DNA from: CALJFL01 sp047633055
Lineage (GTDB): Bacteria; Pseudomonadota; Gammaproteobacteria; Pseudomonadales; Halieaceae
Length of the DNA: 64,000 nt
Direction: 5' to 3'
NCBI GenBank assembly: GCA_047633055.1
Contig: JBLIEI010000019.1
Location: 3,646-67,645, forward strand
Below the pieces are notes generated by a model. The model worked only from the letters and a program-made list of their open reading frames with translations, ran no database searches and had not been told where the DNA came from. Each line of letters starts with the position of its first letter. Position 1 is the first letter of the stretch. This document shows, in pieces, positions 27,210 through 35,370 of this stretch. Both the position numbers and the translations under genes were made by a program.

Positions 27210-28112
27210 TTACACCGCTGAACTGCGTAGATGTGCTTCGACACAGGTCATCAACCGATACGCCCCTACCGGCAGTTGACGGCCTGCCCGAGTAATCAGG
27301 CTAGTTTTTGTACTTCGCAGCACCGGGTTGCTAGACGCCAGCGCGCAGAGGCTGCCGTCTTGTAGGCAGTCTTGTACTACGAGCTGTGGCAGTATTGAAA
27401 TACCACGCCCCGACAGCACAAAGTCTTTGAGCAGTACCAGGGAATTAGTCACCAGCGACGGCTCAAGGAATACACCCTCCTCCTGTTCAGCATCGTGGAT
27501 AATCTGCCGAATTCGATAGCCCGAATCAGGTAGGCCGATGCTCTCACGCTGGATACTCTGCAGGCTGACATCACTTGCTGTCCTCAGGTGATGCTCACAG
27601 TTAACAATGATGCGCAGTGGCTGGGGAATAGTAACCCGGGAGCTGATACCCGGCTCCCGTGGGATATCGAAGATCAAGCCTAAATGAGCCTGATCGTCGC
27701 GGACCTGTGCAGAGACGCTGGTGGTATTGGAAATCGCGACCCGTATCTCCATCCCCGGATACTGCTGCATGAAATCATCGAGCATATCGCTGAAACGCTG
27801 GGTAACGAAGGCCTCGCCCACAGCGAGCACGATTTTACCTGTGCGTACTTTTTTCATCTCTTCGATGTGGGACAGGAAGGCCTCTTCCTGCGATAGTTTC
27901 TCTCGGTAATACTTGCATACCGCCTCACCGGCCTCTGTGAGGCCGATGCGTCGGCGCCCCTTTTCGATCAATGGCAGGCCCAGCTCGGCTTCCAGCTGTG
28001 CAATCTGTCGGCTGACTGACGAGGTGGCGATGTTAAGGCTCTCGCTCGCCGCATTCATGGTACCGAGGCGTGCCGATTCGTATAGATATTGAAGGCGAAT
28101 ATCACTGGGCAT
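27210..28112 (-). CDS. LysR-family transcriptional regulator
   Basis: 300 residues. The DNA-binding domain (IRLQYLYESARLGTMNAASE, IATSSVSRQIAQLEAELG, GRRRIGLTEAGE) is complete and the effector domain follows. It sits between the receptor-led array on its own strand (158 bases downstream) and the divergent DapA-like operon (153 bases away), so it is well placed to control both. The intergenic dyads at 28132-28160 are its likely operator. The coinducer is unknown. Confidence 0.92.
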   Translation of the reverse strand: MPSDIRLQYLYESARLGTMNAASESLNIATSSVSRQIAQLEAELGLPLIEKGRRRIGLTEAGEAVCKYYREKLSQEEAFLSHIEEMKKVRTGKIVLAVGEAFVTQRFSDMLDDFMQQYPGMEIRVAISNTTSVSAQVRDDQAHLGLIFDIPREPGISSRVTIPQPLRIIVNCEHHLRTASDVSLQSIQRESIGLPDSGYRIRQIIHDAEQEEGVFLEPSLVTNSLVLLKDFVLSGRGISILPQLVVQDCLQDGSLCALASSNPVLRSTKTSLITRAGRQLPVGAYRLMTCVEAHLRSSAV

Positions 28113-28131
28113 AGGTGGATCCTCTGAGACT

Positions 28132-28160
28132 GCGTTTGCCGCCTAGTTTGCGCCAAACGC
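28132..28160. promoter_or_regulatory. Candidate LysR operator with nested dyads
   Basis: GCGTTTG (28132-28138) mirrors CAAACGC (28154-28160), and within this GTTTG-CGC-CAAAC (28146-28158) forms a tighter dyad. The site lies 19 bases in front of the LysR start and about 105 before the divergent DapA-like gene, the normal place for an autoregulatory LysR box. Inferred from pattern only. Confidence 0.5.
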
Positions 28161-28265
28161 TACGAAATAATCAATCCTTTGCTATTGTTTACACTGTGCA
28201 TTTGTTTACTGTAGCGGTTCGAATGAAATCTACCCCAATTATCTTCTCGAAGGCAGGAGCACCTG

Positions 28266-29189
28266 ATGGATCGCGATTCAATCAACTGGAGCGGTTATAT
28301 TCCAGCACTAACCACGCCTTTTGCCGAGGATGAAAGCCTGGATGAATATGGCGTTAAGGAATTACATTCCTGGGTTCACCGATGCGGCGTGCACGGCTTT
28401 ATTGTACTGGGCACGCAAGGTGAGTGGTTCTCACAGACCACAGCGGAAAAACGGCGCCTGATGGAGCTTGCGGGGGAAAACATGCGGGGGAAATTGACCC
28501 TGATCTCTGGCTGCAACGCTTTTCGCGCCGGAGAGGCCATTGATAATATTAGCTGTGCCGCCGATAATGGATTCGATGGTATTCTACTCACGCCCCCGCC
28601 TTACATCATGCCCACCGAGCGCGAGATCTATGGCTTCTACAAGGACGTGAGCGATAACAGCCCGCTACCAATCTGCGTATACAACTGGCCACCAGGCACT
28701 AACATAGACATGTCCATCGAATTACTCTCGCAGCTGGCTGACCTAGATAAGGTGGTGGCCGTAAAGAACTCAACGCCAGACCCCCTGCATTTTACCCAGG
28801 TTCTGGCCGCGCTTAAGGATCGCGTACGCGTGTTTGGTGCGCCAATGAATGAACTGGGAATCACCTTAGTCACTGAGCATGGCTGCGATGGGACAATGGG
28901 TGCAGGCGCGGTACTGGGTAGCGATCAGCCAAACTTTTATAATGCGATCTGGTCGGGCGACCTGGAGCGCGCTCGGGAACTCGGTGCCAGAGATACAAGA
29001 ATCATGCAGGATTGGTTTAACGCCGACTACACCGGCCGTTTCGGCTCGGCACAGGCGATATTCAAAGAGGCACTCAATCAACAGGGTTTGCCAGGCGGAG
29101 TTCCGCGCAGGCCTATTTTGCCCCTGGAAGACAAGGACGTCGCCGCTATCCGCGCCACACTCATGGCGCTGGACGTAATCAGCGCATAG
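28266..29189 (+). CDS. DapA-family (class I aldolase/deaminase) protein
   Basis: 307 residues with the (beta/alpha)8 Schiff-base fold. The lysine is Lys167 in VVAVKNSTPD and the acid/base Tyr139 is in CVYNWPPGT. The substrate-loop motif reads GTQGEWFS where DHDPS has GTTGES. The family includes dihydrodipicolinate synthase, N-acetylneuraminate lyase, KDG-type lyases and the deaminase that converts pyrroline-hydroxycarboxylate to 2-oxoglutarate semialdehyde in hydroxyproline breakdown. The three genes that follow (1-, 6- and -8-base junctions) encode a multi-subunit amino-acid dehydrogenase, so the hydroxyproline-type deaminase is an attractive reading, but not proven. AGGAG precedes the ATG. 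Confidence 0.85.
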   Translation: MDRDSINWSGYIPALTTPFAEDESLDEYGVKELHSWVHRCGVHGFIVLGTQGEWFSQTTAEKRRLMELAGENMRGKLTLISGCNAFRAGEAIDNISCAADNGFDGILLTPPPYIMPTEREIYGFYKDVSDNSPLPICVYNWPPGTNIDMSIELLSQLADLDKVVAVKNSTPDPLHFTQVLAALKDRVRVFGAPMNELGITLVTEHGCDGTMGAGAVLGSDQPNFYNAIWSGDLERARELGARDTRIMQDWFNADYTGRFGSAQAIFKEALNQQGLPGGVPRRPILPLEDKDVAAIRATLMALDVISA

Positions 29190-29190
29190 G

Positions 29191-30384
29191 GTGGCTCATT
29201 ACGATGTCATCGTTATCGGAGCGGGCCTTACGGGGGTCGCTACCGCCCTACACCTAGCAAAAGGAGGTGCCTCAACATTAGTACTGGAGCGCCAGCAGAT
29301 TAACCGGGGCGCTTCCGGGCAGAACGCAGGTTCGCTGCATTTTCAATTGGAGTACCGGCTGATCGAACACGCCGGGGATCTCGATGAAGAGTTATCATTT
29401 TATGCCGCACTGGCGCGCCTTGCGATTACTGACTGGCGCGCGTTAGAGACCGAACTTAGCGATAATATTGAGCTTGAAATGACTGGGGGACTGATGGTGG
29501 CGGAGTCTGCTGAGCAGATGTTGACGCTGGAGAAAAAAGCGAGAATCGAACGTGCCCAGGGCCTACAAGTCACCTTACTGGATCGCACAGAGGTACTGGC
29601 GAAAGCGCCGTACCTGAGTGAATCAATTACCGGGGCCCTGTATTGCCCTGATGAAGGCCATTGCAATCCGCGGTTGTTATCTCATGCGTTTGCGCGCGAG
29701 GCTGAGACCGCCGGTGCGAAGTTTCAAATGCAGACCGAAGTGACAGGTCTGCAACGCCAGGGCGATCGCTGGCTGGTAACGACTAGCAGCGCTCAAACAT
29801 CAGATAAACAAACTTATACCGCAGACGCTGTAGTCAATGCAGCTGGCGCGTGGTCCGCCGAGATCGCCCGTATGGCGAACCTGCATCTGCCTGTGTTTCC
29901 GGTCGGACTTATTATCAGCGTGACTGAAAAAGTGCCTGCTATTATGGATCACTTGATTCAGCATGTAGGCCGCAAACTTTCACTTAAACAGGTTGATGAC
30001 GGAAACCTGCTTATTGGTGGAGGCTGGTCTGCCCGATTACCGCAAACAAACGGCAAGTGGCAAGCAGATTACAGAGCGGTACTGGACATAGGCGAACTGA
30101 AGAAAAATCTGGCGACAGCTTGCGATGTGATGCCATTGCTCGAAGATGTACACGTACTTCGCAGTTGGACAGGCACCACCGGTATAACGCCGGATCAGTT
30201 GCCAATCATAGGAGATATCGCTCAGGCTCAAGGGTTCTATGTTGCCGTTGGCGGCTCGGGCTTTACCTACGGGCCCACCTACGCAAAGCTACTAGCCGAG
30301 CTTATATTACATGGTAACACCAGTTTTCCGATTACTGCGTATTCCCCGAACCGCTTCGGGCATATGAATATGTTCATGGGATAG
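29191..30384 (+). CDS. FAD-dependent D-amino-acid oxidase-fold dehydrogenase subunit
   Basis: 397 residues starting with GTG one base after the preceding stop. The Rossmann FAD motif is VIVIGAGLTGVATALHLAKG; NRGASGQNAGSL is the DAO-family flavin loop, and GFYVAVGGSGFTYGPTYAKL the C-terminal flavin motif. It matches the small FAD subunit (HcnC-, OoxB- or HypO-beta-like) of dehydrogenases that oxidise secondary or D-amino acids and pass electrons on through partner subunits. The next two genes encode exactly those partners. Substrate candidates are hydroxy-D-proline, sarcosine, opines or glycine-like compounds. Confidence 0.85.
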   Translation: MAHYDVIVIGAGLTGVATALHLAKGGASTLVLERQQINRGASGQNAGSLHFQLEYRLIEHAGDLDEELSFYAALARLAITDWRALETELSDNIELEMTGGLMVAESAEQMLTLEKKARIERAQGLQVTLLDRTEVLAKAPYLSESITGALYCPDEGHCNPRLLSHAFAREAETAGAKFQMQTEVTGLQRQGDRWLVTTSSAQTSDKQTYTADAVVNAAGAWSAEIARMANLHLPVFPVGLIISVTEKVPAIMDHLIQHVGRKLSLKQVDDGNLLIGGGWSARLPQTNGKWQADYRAVLDIGELKKNLATACDVMPLLEDVHVLRSWTGTTGITPDQLPIIGDIAQAQGFYVAVGGSGFTYGPTYAKLLAELILHGNTSFPITAYSPNRFGHMNMFMG

Positions 30385-30390
30385 CACCAA

Positions 30391-30717
30391 ATGTCGATGC
30401 GCTATGACAAAAACGTGACTCGCGGCAGTGCCGTAGAGTTGATCATTGACGGACAGTCGGTATCCGCCTACGAAGGCGAAACTATTGCCGCTGTCCTGCT
30501 TCTAGCGAATAAAACAGTCTGTTATCGAACACGTAACGATTCACCACGGATGATGTTCTGCAACATGGGCACGTGTTTTGAGTGCCGTGTTAGAGTGACT
30601 CAGGCTGGGGTCTCACGCTGGCTGTTGGCTTGCACAACAACCGTAGAGGCACAGATGAAAGTCGACACCGGAATCGATTTTTCGCGATGGATGCCCGGGA
30701 GCAACAGCGATGTATGA
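30391..30717 (+). CDS. [2Fe-2S] ferredoxin-like subunit (HcnA-like)
   Basis: 108 residues. The N-terminal ubiquitin-like fold (ELIIDGQSVSAYEGETIAAV) is followed by the cluster ligands in MFCNMGTCFECRVRV and the distal LLACTT, a C-x4-C-x2-C...C set. This small subunit type (PF13510) is found in HcnABC, opine oxidases and D-hydroxyproline dehydrogenases, where it relays electrons between two flavin subunits. It begins six bases after the FAD subunit and its last eight bases overlap the next gene. Confidence 0.87.
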   Translation: MSMRYDKNVTRGSAVELIIDGQSVSAYEGETIAAVLLLANKTVCYRTRNDSPRMMFCNMGTCFECRVRVTQAGVSRWLLACTTTVEAQMKVDTGIDFSRWMPGSNSDV

Positions 30718-32128
30718 TCTCGCCATTATAGGTGCTGGCCCCTCCGGCATGAGGGCTGCGGAAATCGCCAGCAAGCACGGTATGCAAACCGTGATTATCG
30801 ACGAACAGCCTCAGGCTGGAGGTCAAATTCTGCGACGTCCGCCGGCAGCTTTTTCTGTGTTTAAGTGGTTACCACAGCGCGTCTATGCAAACTTGCACAG
30901 GCTGTATGAGCAATTCAAAAGTTTGGATGACCTCACTCACCTCCACAGTACGGCGGTTCTTGGCATTAGCGCTGAGGCAGATAACTTTACCCTCCATATC
31001 AACGGACCATCCGGCTTGGATTCACTGCTCGCATCGAAAGTGCTGATCGCATCGGGATGTTTCGATATGCCACTGGTGTTTCCAGGCGCGCAACTGCCCG
31101 GCGTAATGGCGACAGGTGGCATGCAGGCTTTCCTCAAATCGCAGCAGATCCTGCCCGGCGAACGGTTTATGTTTATCGGAAGCCATCCGCTTCAGCTAAT
31201 AGTGGCATGCCAGATTGCGAAAGCCGGCGGTGACGTTGCAGGCGTATTCTTTACACCTTCTCTGTCACACTATTTAAAAGTGCTACGAAAGCCTCTTGTG
31301 CTGCTACGCCAGCTTCCGAACATGTTGTTTTTTGTAGCAGTACTCACACAGTTATTGGTAAGACGGGTGTCTATAAAGTTTGGCGCCGATCTGGTTAGTG
31401 CCCATGGCGAGGATGCGCTTGAGAATGTCGTGCTTAGGAAGCGCTCTGGCGAAAATACTAATGAGACGATTCATTGCGACCGACTCGGACTCTGTTTTGG
31501 GTTTTTGACCAATAACGATTTGGCACGGCAAGTTGGCCTAGCCTGTAGTTGGTCCCAAACTTCGGGAGGGTGGATCGTAGATCACGATCCGGGTATGCGA
31601 TCCACAGTACCGGGCATTTATGTTGCGGGTGAAACCACCGGCGTTGCCGGCGCCAACGTCGCTTGTCTGGAAGGACAGTTGGCCGCTTTAAGTGCGGTGC
31701 ATGATTCACAAAAAATGAAACAACCCGACTACGACAAGGCCTGTGCTGCCCTACGCGGGCCTCTTCAGGCCGCAGCAAAATTTGCAGAGCTATTGGCGGA
31801 GGTATCGTACCCAGGTGAGGCGGCGATTCATCGCACCATGACAGACGATGCATATCTGTGTAAATGTGAGGAAGTCAGTGTCGGCTCAGTCAAAGCTACG
31901 CTGACAAAGAACCCTGACGTCAGCGATTTAAACGCATTAAAACTGTTAACCCGCTGTGGCATGGGTCACTGCCAGGGGCGCTACTGTCATTACCAAAGTC
32001 GGTTCCTGTTGGCGAAGGAGCGCAACCTCTCTATTGATGCGATGCCTGGTTTCACCGCTCGCTTTCCCATTCGACCGGTGAGCATCGGCGACATGCTGGG
32101 CAATGCACCCACAGAAAAAATCGAGTGA
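30710..32128 (+). CDS. FAD/NAD-fold large subunit with BFD-like [2Fe-2S] tail (HcnB-like)
   Basis: 472 residues. The N-terminal dinucleotide motif is LAIIGAGPSGMRAAEIAS, and VYVAGE-type flavin closure is seen as GIYVAGETTGVAGANVA. The C-terminal domain has YLCKCEEVSVG and LTRCGMGHCQGRYC, a C-x-C...C-x4-C arrangement of BFD-like [2Fe-2S] domains. With the two preceding subunits it completes a heteromeric dehydrogenase of the HcnABC/OoxAB/HypO class, probably membrane-associated and feeding quinones. The start overlaps the ferredoxin gene by eight bases, so subunits are made in ratio. Confidence 0.87.
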   Translation: MYDLAIIGAGPSGMRAAEIASKHGMQTVIIDEQPQAGGQILRRPPAAFSVFKWLPQRVYANLHRLYEQFKSLDDLTHLHSTAVLGISAEADNFTLHINGPSGLDSLLASKVLIASGCFDMPLVFPGAQLPGVMATGGMQAFLKSQQILPGERFMFIGSHPLQLIVACQIAKAGGDVAGVFFTPSLSHYLKVLRKPLVLLRQLPNMLFFVAVLTQLLVRRVSIKFGADLVSAHGEDALENVVLRKRSGENTNETIHCDRLGLCFGFLTNNDLARQVGLACSWSQTSGGWIVDHDPGMRSTVPGIYVAGETTGVAGANVACLEGQLAALSAVHDSQKMKQPDYDKACAALRGPLQAAAKFAELLAEVSYPGEAAIHRTMTDDAYLCKCEEVSVGSVKATLTKNPDVSDLNALKLLTRCGMGHCQGRYCHYQSRFLLAKERNLSIDAMPGFTARFPIRPVSIGDMLGNAPTEKIE

Positions 32129-32172
32129 TAGCACCAAATAGTAGCGAGGCAAGAACCAATAAAATCCGCTCG

Positions 32173-32745
32173 CTAATGAGTGGACATAGACTCGGCAGTC
32201 TTCAACCAGCTGAAGAATTCAACGGTATAGCCGCCGGGGTCTTCGACGAGAAAGGCCCTGATGGGACTACTTGTGCTGTCAGCAATCGGCTTAAGAATCG
32301 TGGCGCCTCCATCACTGACCAGTCTGTCGTACCAGGCATCCACATCGGGCGTGACTATACTCAGCATCACCGCGTTAGTTTCCTGCACTCGATGATAGCT
32401 GGTGCGGCCCTCCAGAATGACGCCAACCACAGAGTTGGGGGTCATCCGGAACAGCTTTGCGAAGTCCTGGTCGAAAGTCTTTTCAAGACCCAGAGTTTCA
32501 CCATAGAAACTTGCTGCGGCAGTGATGTCCTTGTAATAGAGCATAACCACTGTTTCCGCGATCGCAGGAATAGCTTTACTTTCGAGTTCAGACATTGCGG
32601 GGCCTATGCGAAACACTAACGTAATTAGCAGGAGTAAGGGTATCAACTTCACAATGTTGGCAAACACCCGGCGACCGAGAATACCATGCCCGGTTGCCCG
32701 CATTGAGGTTGTCCGATGTACCCTTATCTCTCGTAGCACGTTCAC
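32173..32745 (-). CDS. VOC-fold protein with N-terminal membrane/signal segment
   Basis: 190 residues in the longest frame; the likely start is the Met at residue 15 (MRATGHG) or later. A hydrophobic stretch (IVKLIPLLLLITLVFRIG) suggests export or anchoring, which is rare for VOC proteins. The single VOC domain begins at about residue 65 (MLYYKDITAAASFYGETLG) and ends with LVEDPGGYTVEFFSWL. The gene converges on the dehydrogenase operon 45 bases away. Starting at MSELESK (residue 51) would give a normal soluble VOC protein, so the membrane segment needs checking. Confidence 0.75.
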   Translation of the reverse strand: MNVLREIRVHRTTSMRATGHGILGRRVFANIVKLIPLLLLITLVFRIGPAMSELESKAIPAIAETVVMLYYKDITAAASFYGETLGLEKTFDQDFAKLFRMTPNSVVGVILEGRTSYHRVQETNAVMLSIVTPDVDAWYDRLVSDGGATILKPIADSTSSPIRAFLVEDPGGYTVEFFSWLKTAESMSTH

Positions 32746-32848
32746 ACTCCATTGAATAAATCTATGAACGCAGTATACGGAAAACAGACACCCAGATAAC
32801 CCGTGCTTAACTAACCGATGACCAACAAACTCTGTGAGGCTTTACATT

Positions 32849-33565
32849 ATGGACAAAATCAAAAGTATTTATAGCGCATTATTTCTAACACTGGCGCTTG
32901 CCACCACCGGCAGCCACGCAGCTGATGTCGAGATATTACCCGAGACGGAGGGGTTGTGGGAATACACTGACCTCATAACCTCGAAAGGCGAATCGCTGCC
33001 ACTCACGGGTGTATTTCTGATTAAAGATGGCGTGTTCCTACAGCAAAGTATTTATAACGGAGGGTCTTTTTCCGAGCAGGGCTCGATGGCGCACGCCGGC
33101 ACATGTTGGGCCGGTGGCGCAGGTTTACGTTTGACATCGATTCAGACTTTGAGTATGTCGCCGGTGGATGATGAACGCCTGTCGTCCATGGGTACAATGG
33201 AGCACGACCTCAAAGTGACCAGAGATGGCGACGACCTCACTCTGGTATTTGGTGGGGGTACTAGCACCATCCAAACGTTCAAGAAAATCAACGATGCAAG
33301 CAATACACGCATCTACCCCTTTGCCGATGGCAGACTGGCTCTGACCAACGATTACTTTATTTTGGTAGCCGGTAACGCAGAGGATGCCGTTACCGGCTAC
33401 GGAACATATACCCAGGAAGGCGAAACACTCACTTTGAACGTTATCCGCTGGGCACAAAGCGATGGTAAAACTACAAATAATGTTCAGGATACGACCTTGC
33501 GCGCATCGTTCGATGGCAGCGTCCTGAGCCTACCCGATGGTAAGAGTTTCACTGTAGTGCAATAG
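32849..33565 (+). CDS. Secreted protein of unknown function, lipocalin-like beta composition
   Basis: 238 residues from ATG 32849, preferred over an upstream GTG because GTGAGG lies nine bases before it and it starts a signal peptide (IYSALFLTLALATTGSHA). The mature part is rich in beta strands and glycine with EGLWEYTDLIT at its front. Repeated strand-turn patterns (KVTRDGDDLTLVFGGG, TLRASFDGSVLSLPDG) suggest a small barrel. I do not recognise a family. It stands alone between the VOC gene and the amidase operon. Confidence 0.7.
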   Translation: MDKIKSIYSALFLTLALATTGSHAADVEILPETEGLWEYTDLITSKGESLPLTGVFLIKDGVFLQQSIYNGGSFSEQGSMAHAGTCWAGGAGLRLTSIQTLSMSPVDDERLSSMGTMEHDLKVTRDGDDLTLVFGGGTSTIQTFKKINDASNTRIYPFADGRLALTNDYFILVAGNAEDAVTGYGTYTQEGETLTLNVIRWAQSDGKTTNNVQDTTLRASFDGSVLSLPDGKSFTVVQ

Positions 33566-33695
33566 ATTGTGTGGTAAAAAGTCGAGACCGAAGCATCGGC
33601 AGTATCGCACTACAGGTTGGAAGAACGGGCCGCCAGGCCGGCGACTAGTGGAACTCAACAGCCAAAGGTAACGAGCAAAGACACGGGTAACATCA

Positions 33696-33732
33696 GGGGG
33701 GGGGGTTGGATATAATGACATAATGTTATATC
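33696..33732 (+). promoter_or_regulatory. G10 tract against a perfect TATAAT and dyad; possible phase-variable promoter
   Basis: Ten G in a row (33696-33705) lie just before TATAAT (33711-33716), so the tract would fall in the -35/-10 spacer. GATATAA (33709-33715) and TTATATC (33726-33732) form a dyad over the -10, a likely repressor site. The isochorismatase-type gene starts 48 bases before the dyad's downstream end plus spacer, at 33764. The -35 is weak (TAACAT-like at 17 bases), so an activator or a changed tract length may matter. Homopolymer length can also be a sequencing error. Confidence 0.45.
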
Positions 33733-33763
33733 TTTTCGTGATTGATAATCAGGAACAGCCCCC

Positions 33764-34426
33764 ATGGAAACATCCAACAAGACCGCCCGGGAAATTTATC
33801 AGCAGGTAATGAGTAACCCGGCTCGCAAGCGCTTTGGCTTCGGCAATAAGGCGGTACTGGTAAATATCGATCCACAGAAAGCTTATACACGCACCGATTT
33901 GTTCCCCACCGCCTATGAGACGGACCCTAGGCAGTTGCTATATGTGAACGAATTGGCCGCCGAGTTTCGGCGCCTGGAATGGCCTGTTGTCTGGACCCAT
34001 GTGGCCTATATGGAGTCCGCTGAAGACGCCGGCATTTGGGGCACGCGGACGAATACACCCGACTCACTGCAGAACATAGGGTTTGGCTCCCAGCGCAGCG
34101 AATTTGACGACCGTCTCGAGATAGACCGGGTGAAAGACGTTATTTATATGAAAAAAATGCCCTCAGCATTTTTTGAAACCCGCTTACAATCCCTGCTGGT
34201 ATGGCATCAGGTAGATACCGTCATTCTTACTGGCGGCTCTACCTCTGGCTGCATACGCGCCACGGCGGTAGAGAGCCTGTCTCGAGGGTATCGTACGATT
34301 GTTCCCGAGGAATGTGTGGCCGACAAACACGAGAGTTACCATTTCGCCAACCTTACCGATTTGGCCCTGAAGTACGCCGACGTTTTAGCCGTAGCGGAAG
34401 TCAAAGCGTGGCTGGGCAGCCATTGA
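33764..34426 (+). CDS. Isochorismatase-like cysteine hydrolase, N-carbamoylsarcosine amidase type
   Basis: 220 residues. The Asp-Lys-Cys triad is visible as Asp36 (VNIDPQKAY), Lys131 (YMKKMPSAFF) and Cys163 (GGSTSGCIRATA). STSGC with the following RATAVESLSRGY is the pattern of N-carbamoylsarcosine amidohydrolase and ureidoacrylate-type amidases, not of true isochorismatases. These split N-carbamoyl groups to CO2 and ammonia. The stop overlaps the next ATG (TGATG), and two PuuE-like proteins follow, so it probably takes a ring-opened ureido product from them. The substrate is inferred. Confidence 0.85.
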   Translation: METSNKTAREIYQQVMSNPARKRFGFGNKAVLVNIDPQKAYTRTDLFPTAYETDPRQLLYVNELAAEFRRLEWPVVWTHVAYMESAEDAGIWGTRTNTPDSLQNIGFGSQRSEFDDRLEIDRVKDVIYMKKMPSAFFETRLQSLLVWHQVDTVILTGGSTSGCIRATAVESLSRGYRTIVPEECVADKHESYHFANLTDLALKYADVLAVAEVKAWLGSH

Positions 34427-35367
34427 TGAAAGAGGACCCCGGATTTTACGATTACTGGCCCTATGAGCGCCGACCAAAAATTCAGTGGCCCAATGGCGCC
34501 CGAATGGCTTTCTGGGTAGCCCCTAATATCGAATTCTATGAACTGAATCCACCCCTCAACCCCTCTCGCAAGGCTTGGCCGGAGCCCGCTCCCGCTTTAC
34601 CAGGGTATACGATACGGGATTACGGAAATCGTGTGGGACATACACGCCAGATGAAACTGCTGGACAAATACGGCGTTCGCGGTTCTATTTCACTCTCCAC
34701 TGCCCTGTGCGACCACCACCCCGAAATCATAGAGATGTGCGTCCAGCGCGATTGGGAGTTCTTCAGCCACGGTATCTACAACACTCGATATACCTACGGT
34801 ATGTCCGAGGAGCAGGAACGGGAGATGATCCACGATTCAATGGCGACCATCAAAAAGCACACGGGGCAGAACTGCGCCGGCTACCTGGCACCCGCACTCT
34901 CGCATTCAGAATTGACGCTAGATCTGTTTACGGAGGTCGGGACTGAATTGGCCGGCGAAGACGCTGGATTTTATACCTGCGATCTCTTCCACGATGACCA
35001 ACCAACGCCAATACACACACGCAGCGGCAAGAAGTTCGTATCCGTGCCCTACTCCCTGGAGATGAACGACACTATCGCCTATGTCGTCAACAAAATAGAG
35101 CCACGCCGTTACGGCCAAATGTTAAAAGATAACTTCGACCGCCTTTATCAGGAAGGTGCAGACTCGGGCACCGTCATGTGCATCCCTACCCACAACTATC
35201 AAGTGAGCTGCCCTCACCGCATAAAAGCCTTCGAAGAGGCGCTTGAGTACATTACCGGCCACAGCGATGTATGGGTGACCACAGGCCGCGAAATAGCACA
35301 GCACTTTATCGAGAACGACTTTGATGCCAGTGTCGCAGATATCGCCGCTCGCTCGCCAGGGAACTAG
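34426..35367 (+). CDS. Polysaccharide deacetylase-fold protein, PuuE allantoinase-like (subunit 1)
   Basis: 313 residues from the ATG at 34426 that overlaps the amidase stop by one base; a longer frame upstream is only read-through in another frame. The NodB-type barrel shows IRDYGNRVGHTRQMKLLDKY and GSISLSTALCDHHPEIIE. FFSHGIYNTRY carries a probable metal His, and IPTHNYQVSCPHRI is near the C-terminus. The TFDDG motif of sugar deacetylases is absent, as in the metal-independent allantoinase PuuE, so hydrolysis of a cyclic amide is more likely than deacetylation of a glycan. It is a tandem paralogue of the next gene. Confidence 0.82.
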   Translation: MKEDPGFYDYWPYERRPKIQWPNGARMAFWVAPNIEFYELNPPLNPSRKAWPEPAPALPGYTIRDYGNRVGHTRQMKLLDKYGVRGSISLSTALCDHHPEIIEMCVQRDWEFFSHGIYNTRYTYGMSEEQEREMIHDSMATIKKHTGQNCAGYLAPALSHSELTLDLFTEVGTELAGEDAGFYTCDLFHDDQPTPIHTRSGKKFVSVPYSLEMNDTIAYVVNKIEPRRYGQMLKDNFDRLYQEGADSGTVMCIPTHNYQVSCPHRIKAFEEALEYITGHSDVWVTTGREIAQHFIENDFDASVADIAARSPGN

Positions 35368-35370
35368 ACT

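Noticed and set aside
30391..32128. True hydrogen cyanide synthase (hcnABC)
   Set aside because: Gene order differs (HcnC-like subunit first) and a DapA-family gene leads the operon, which fits amino-acid catabolism better.
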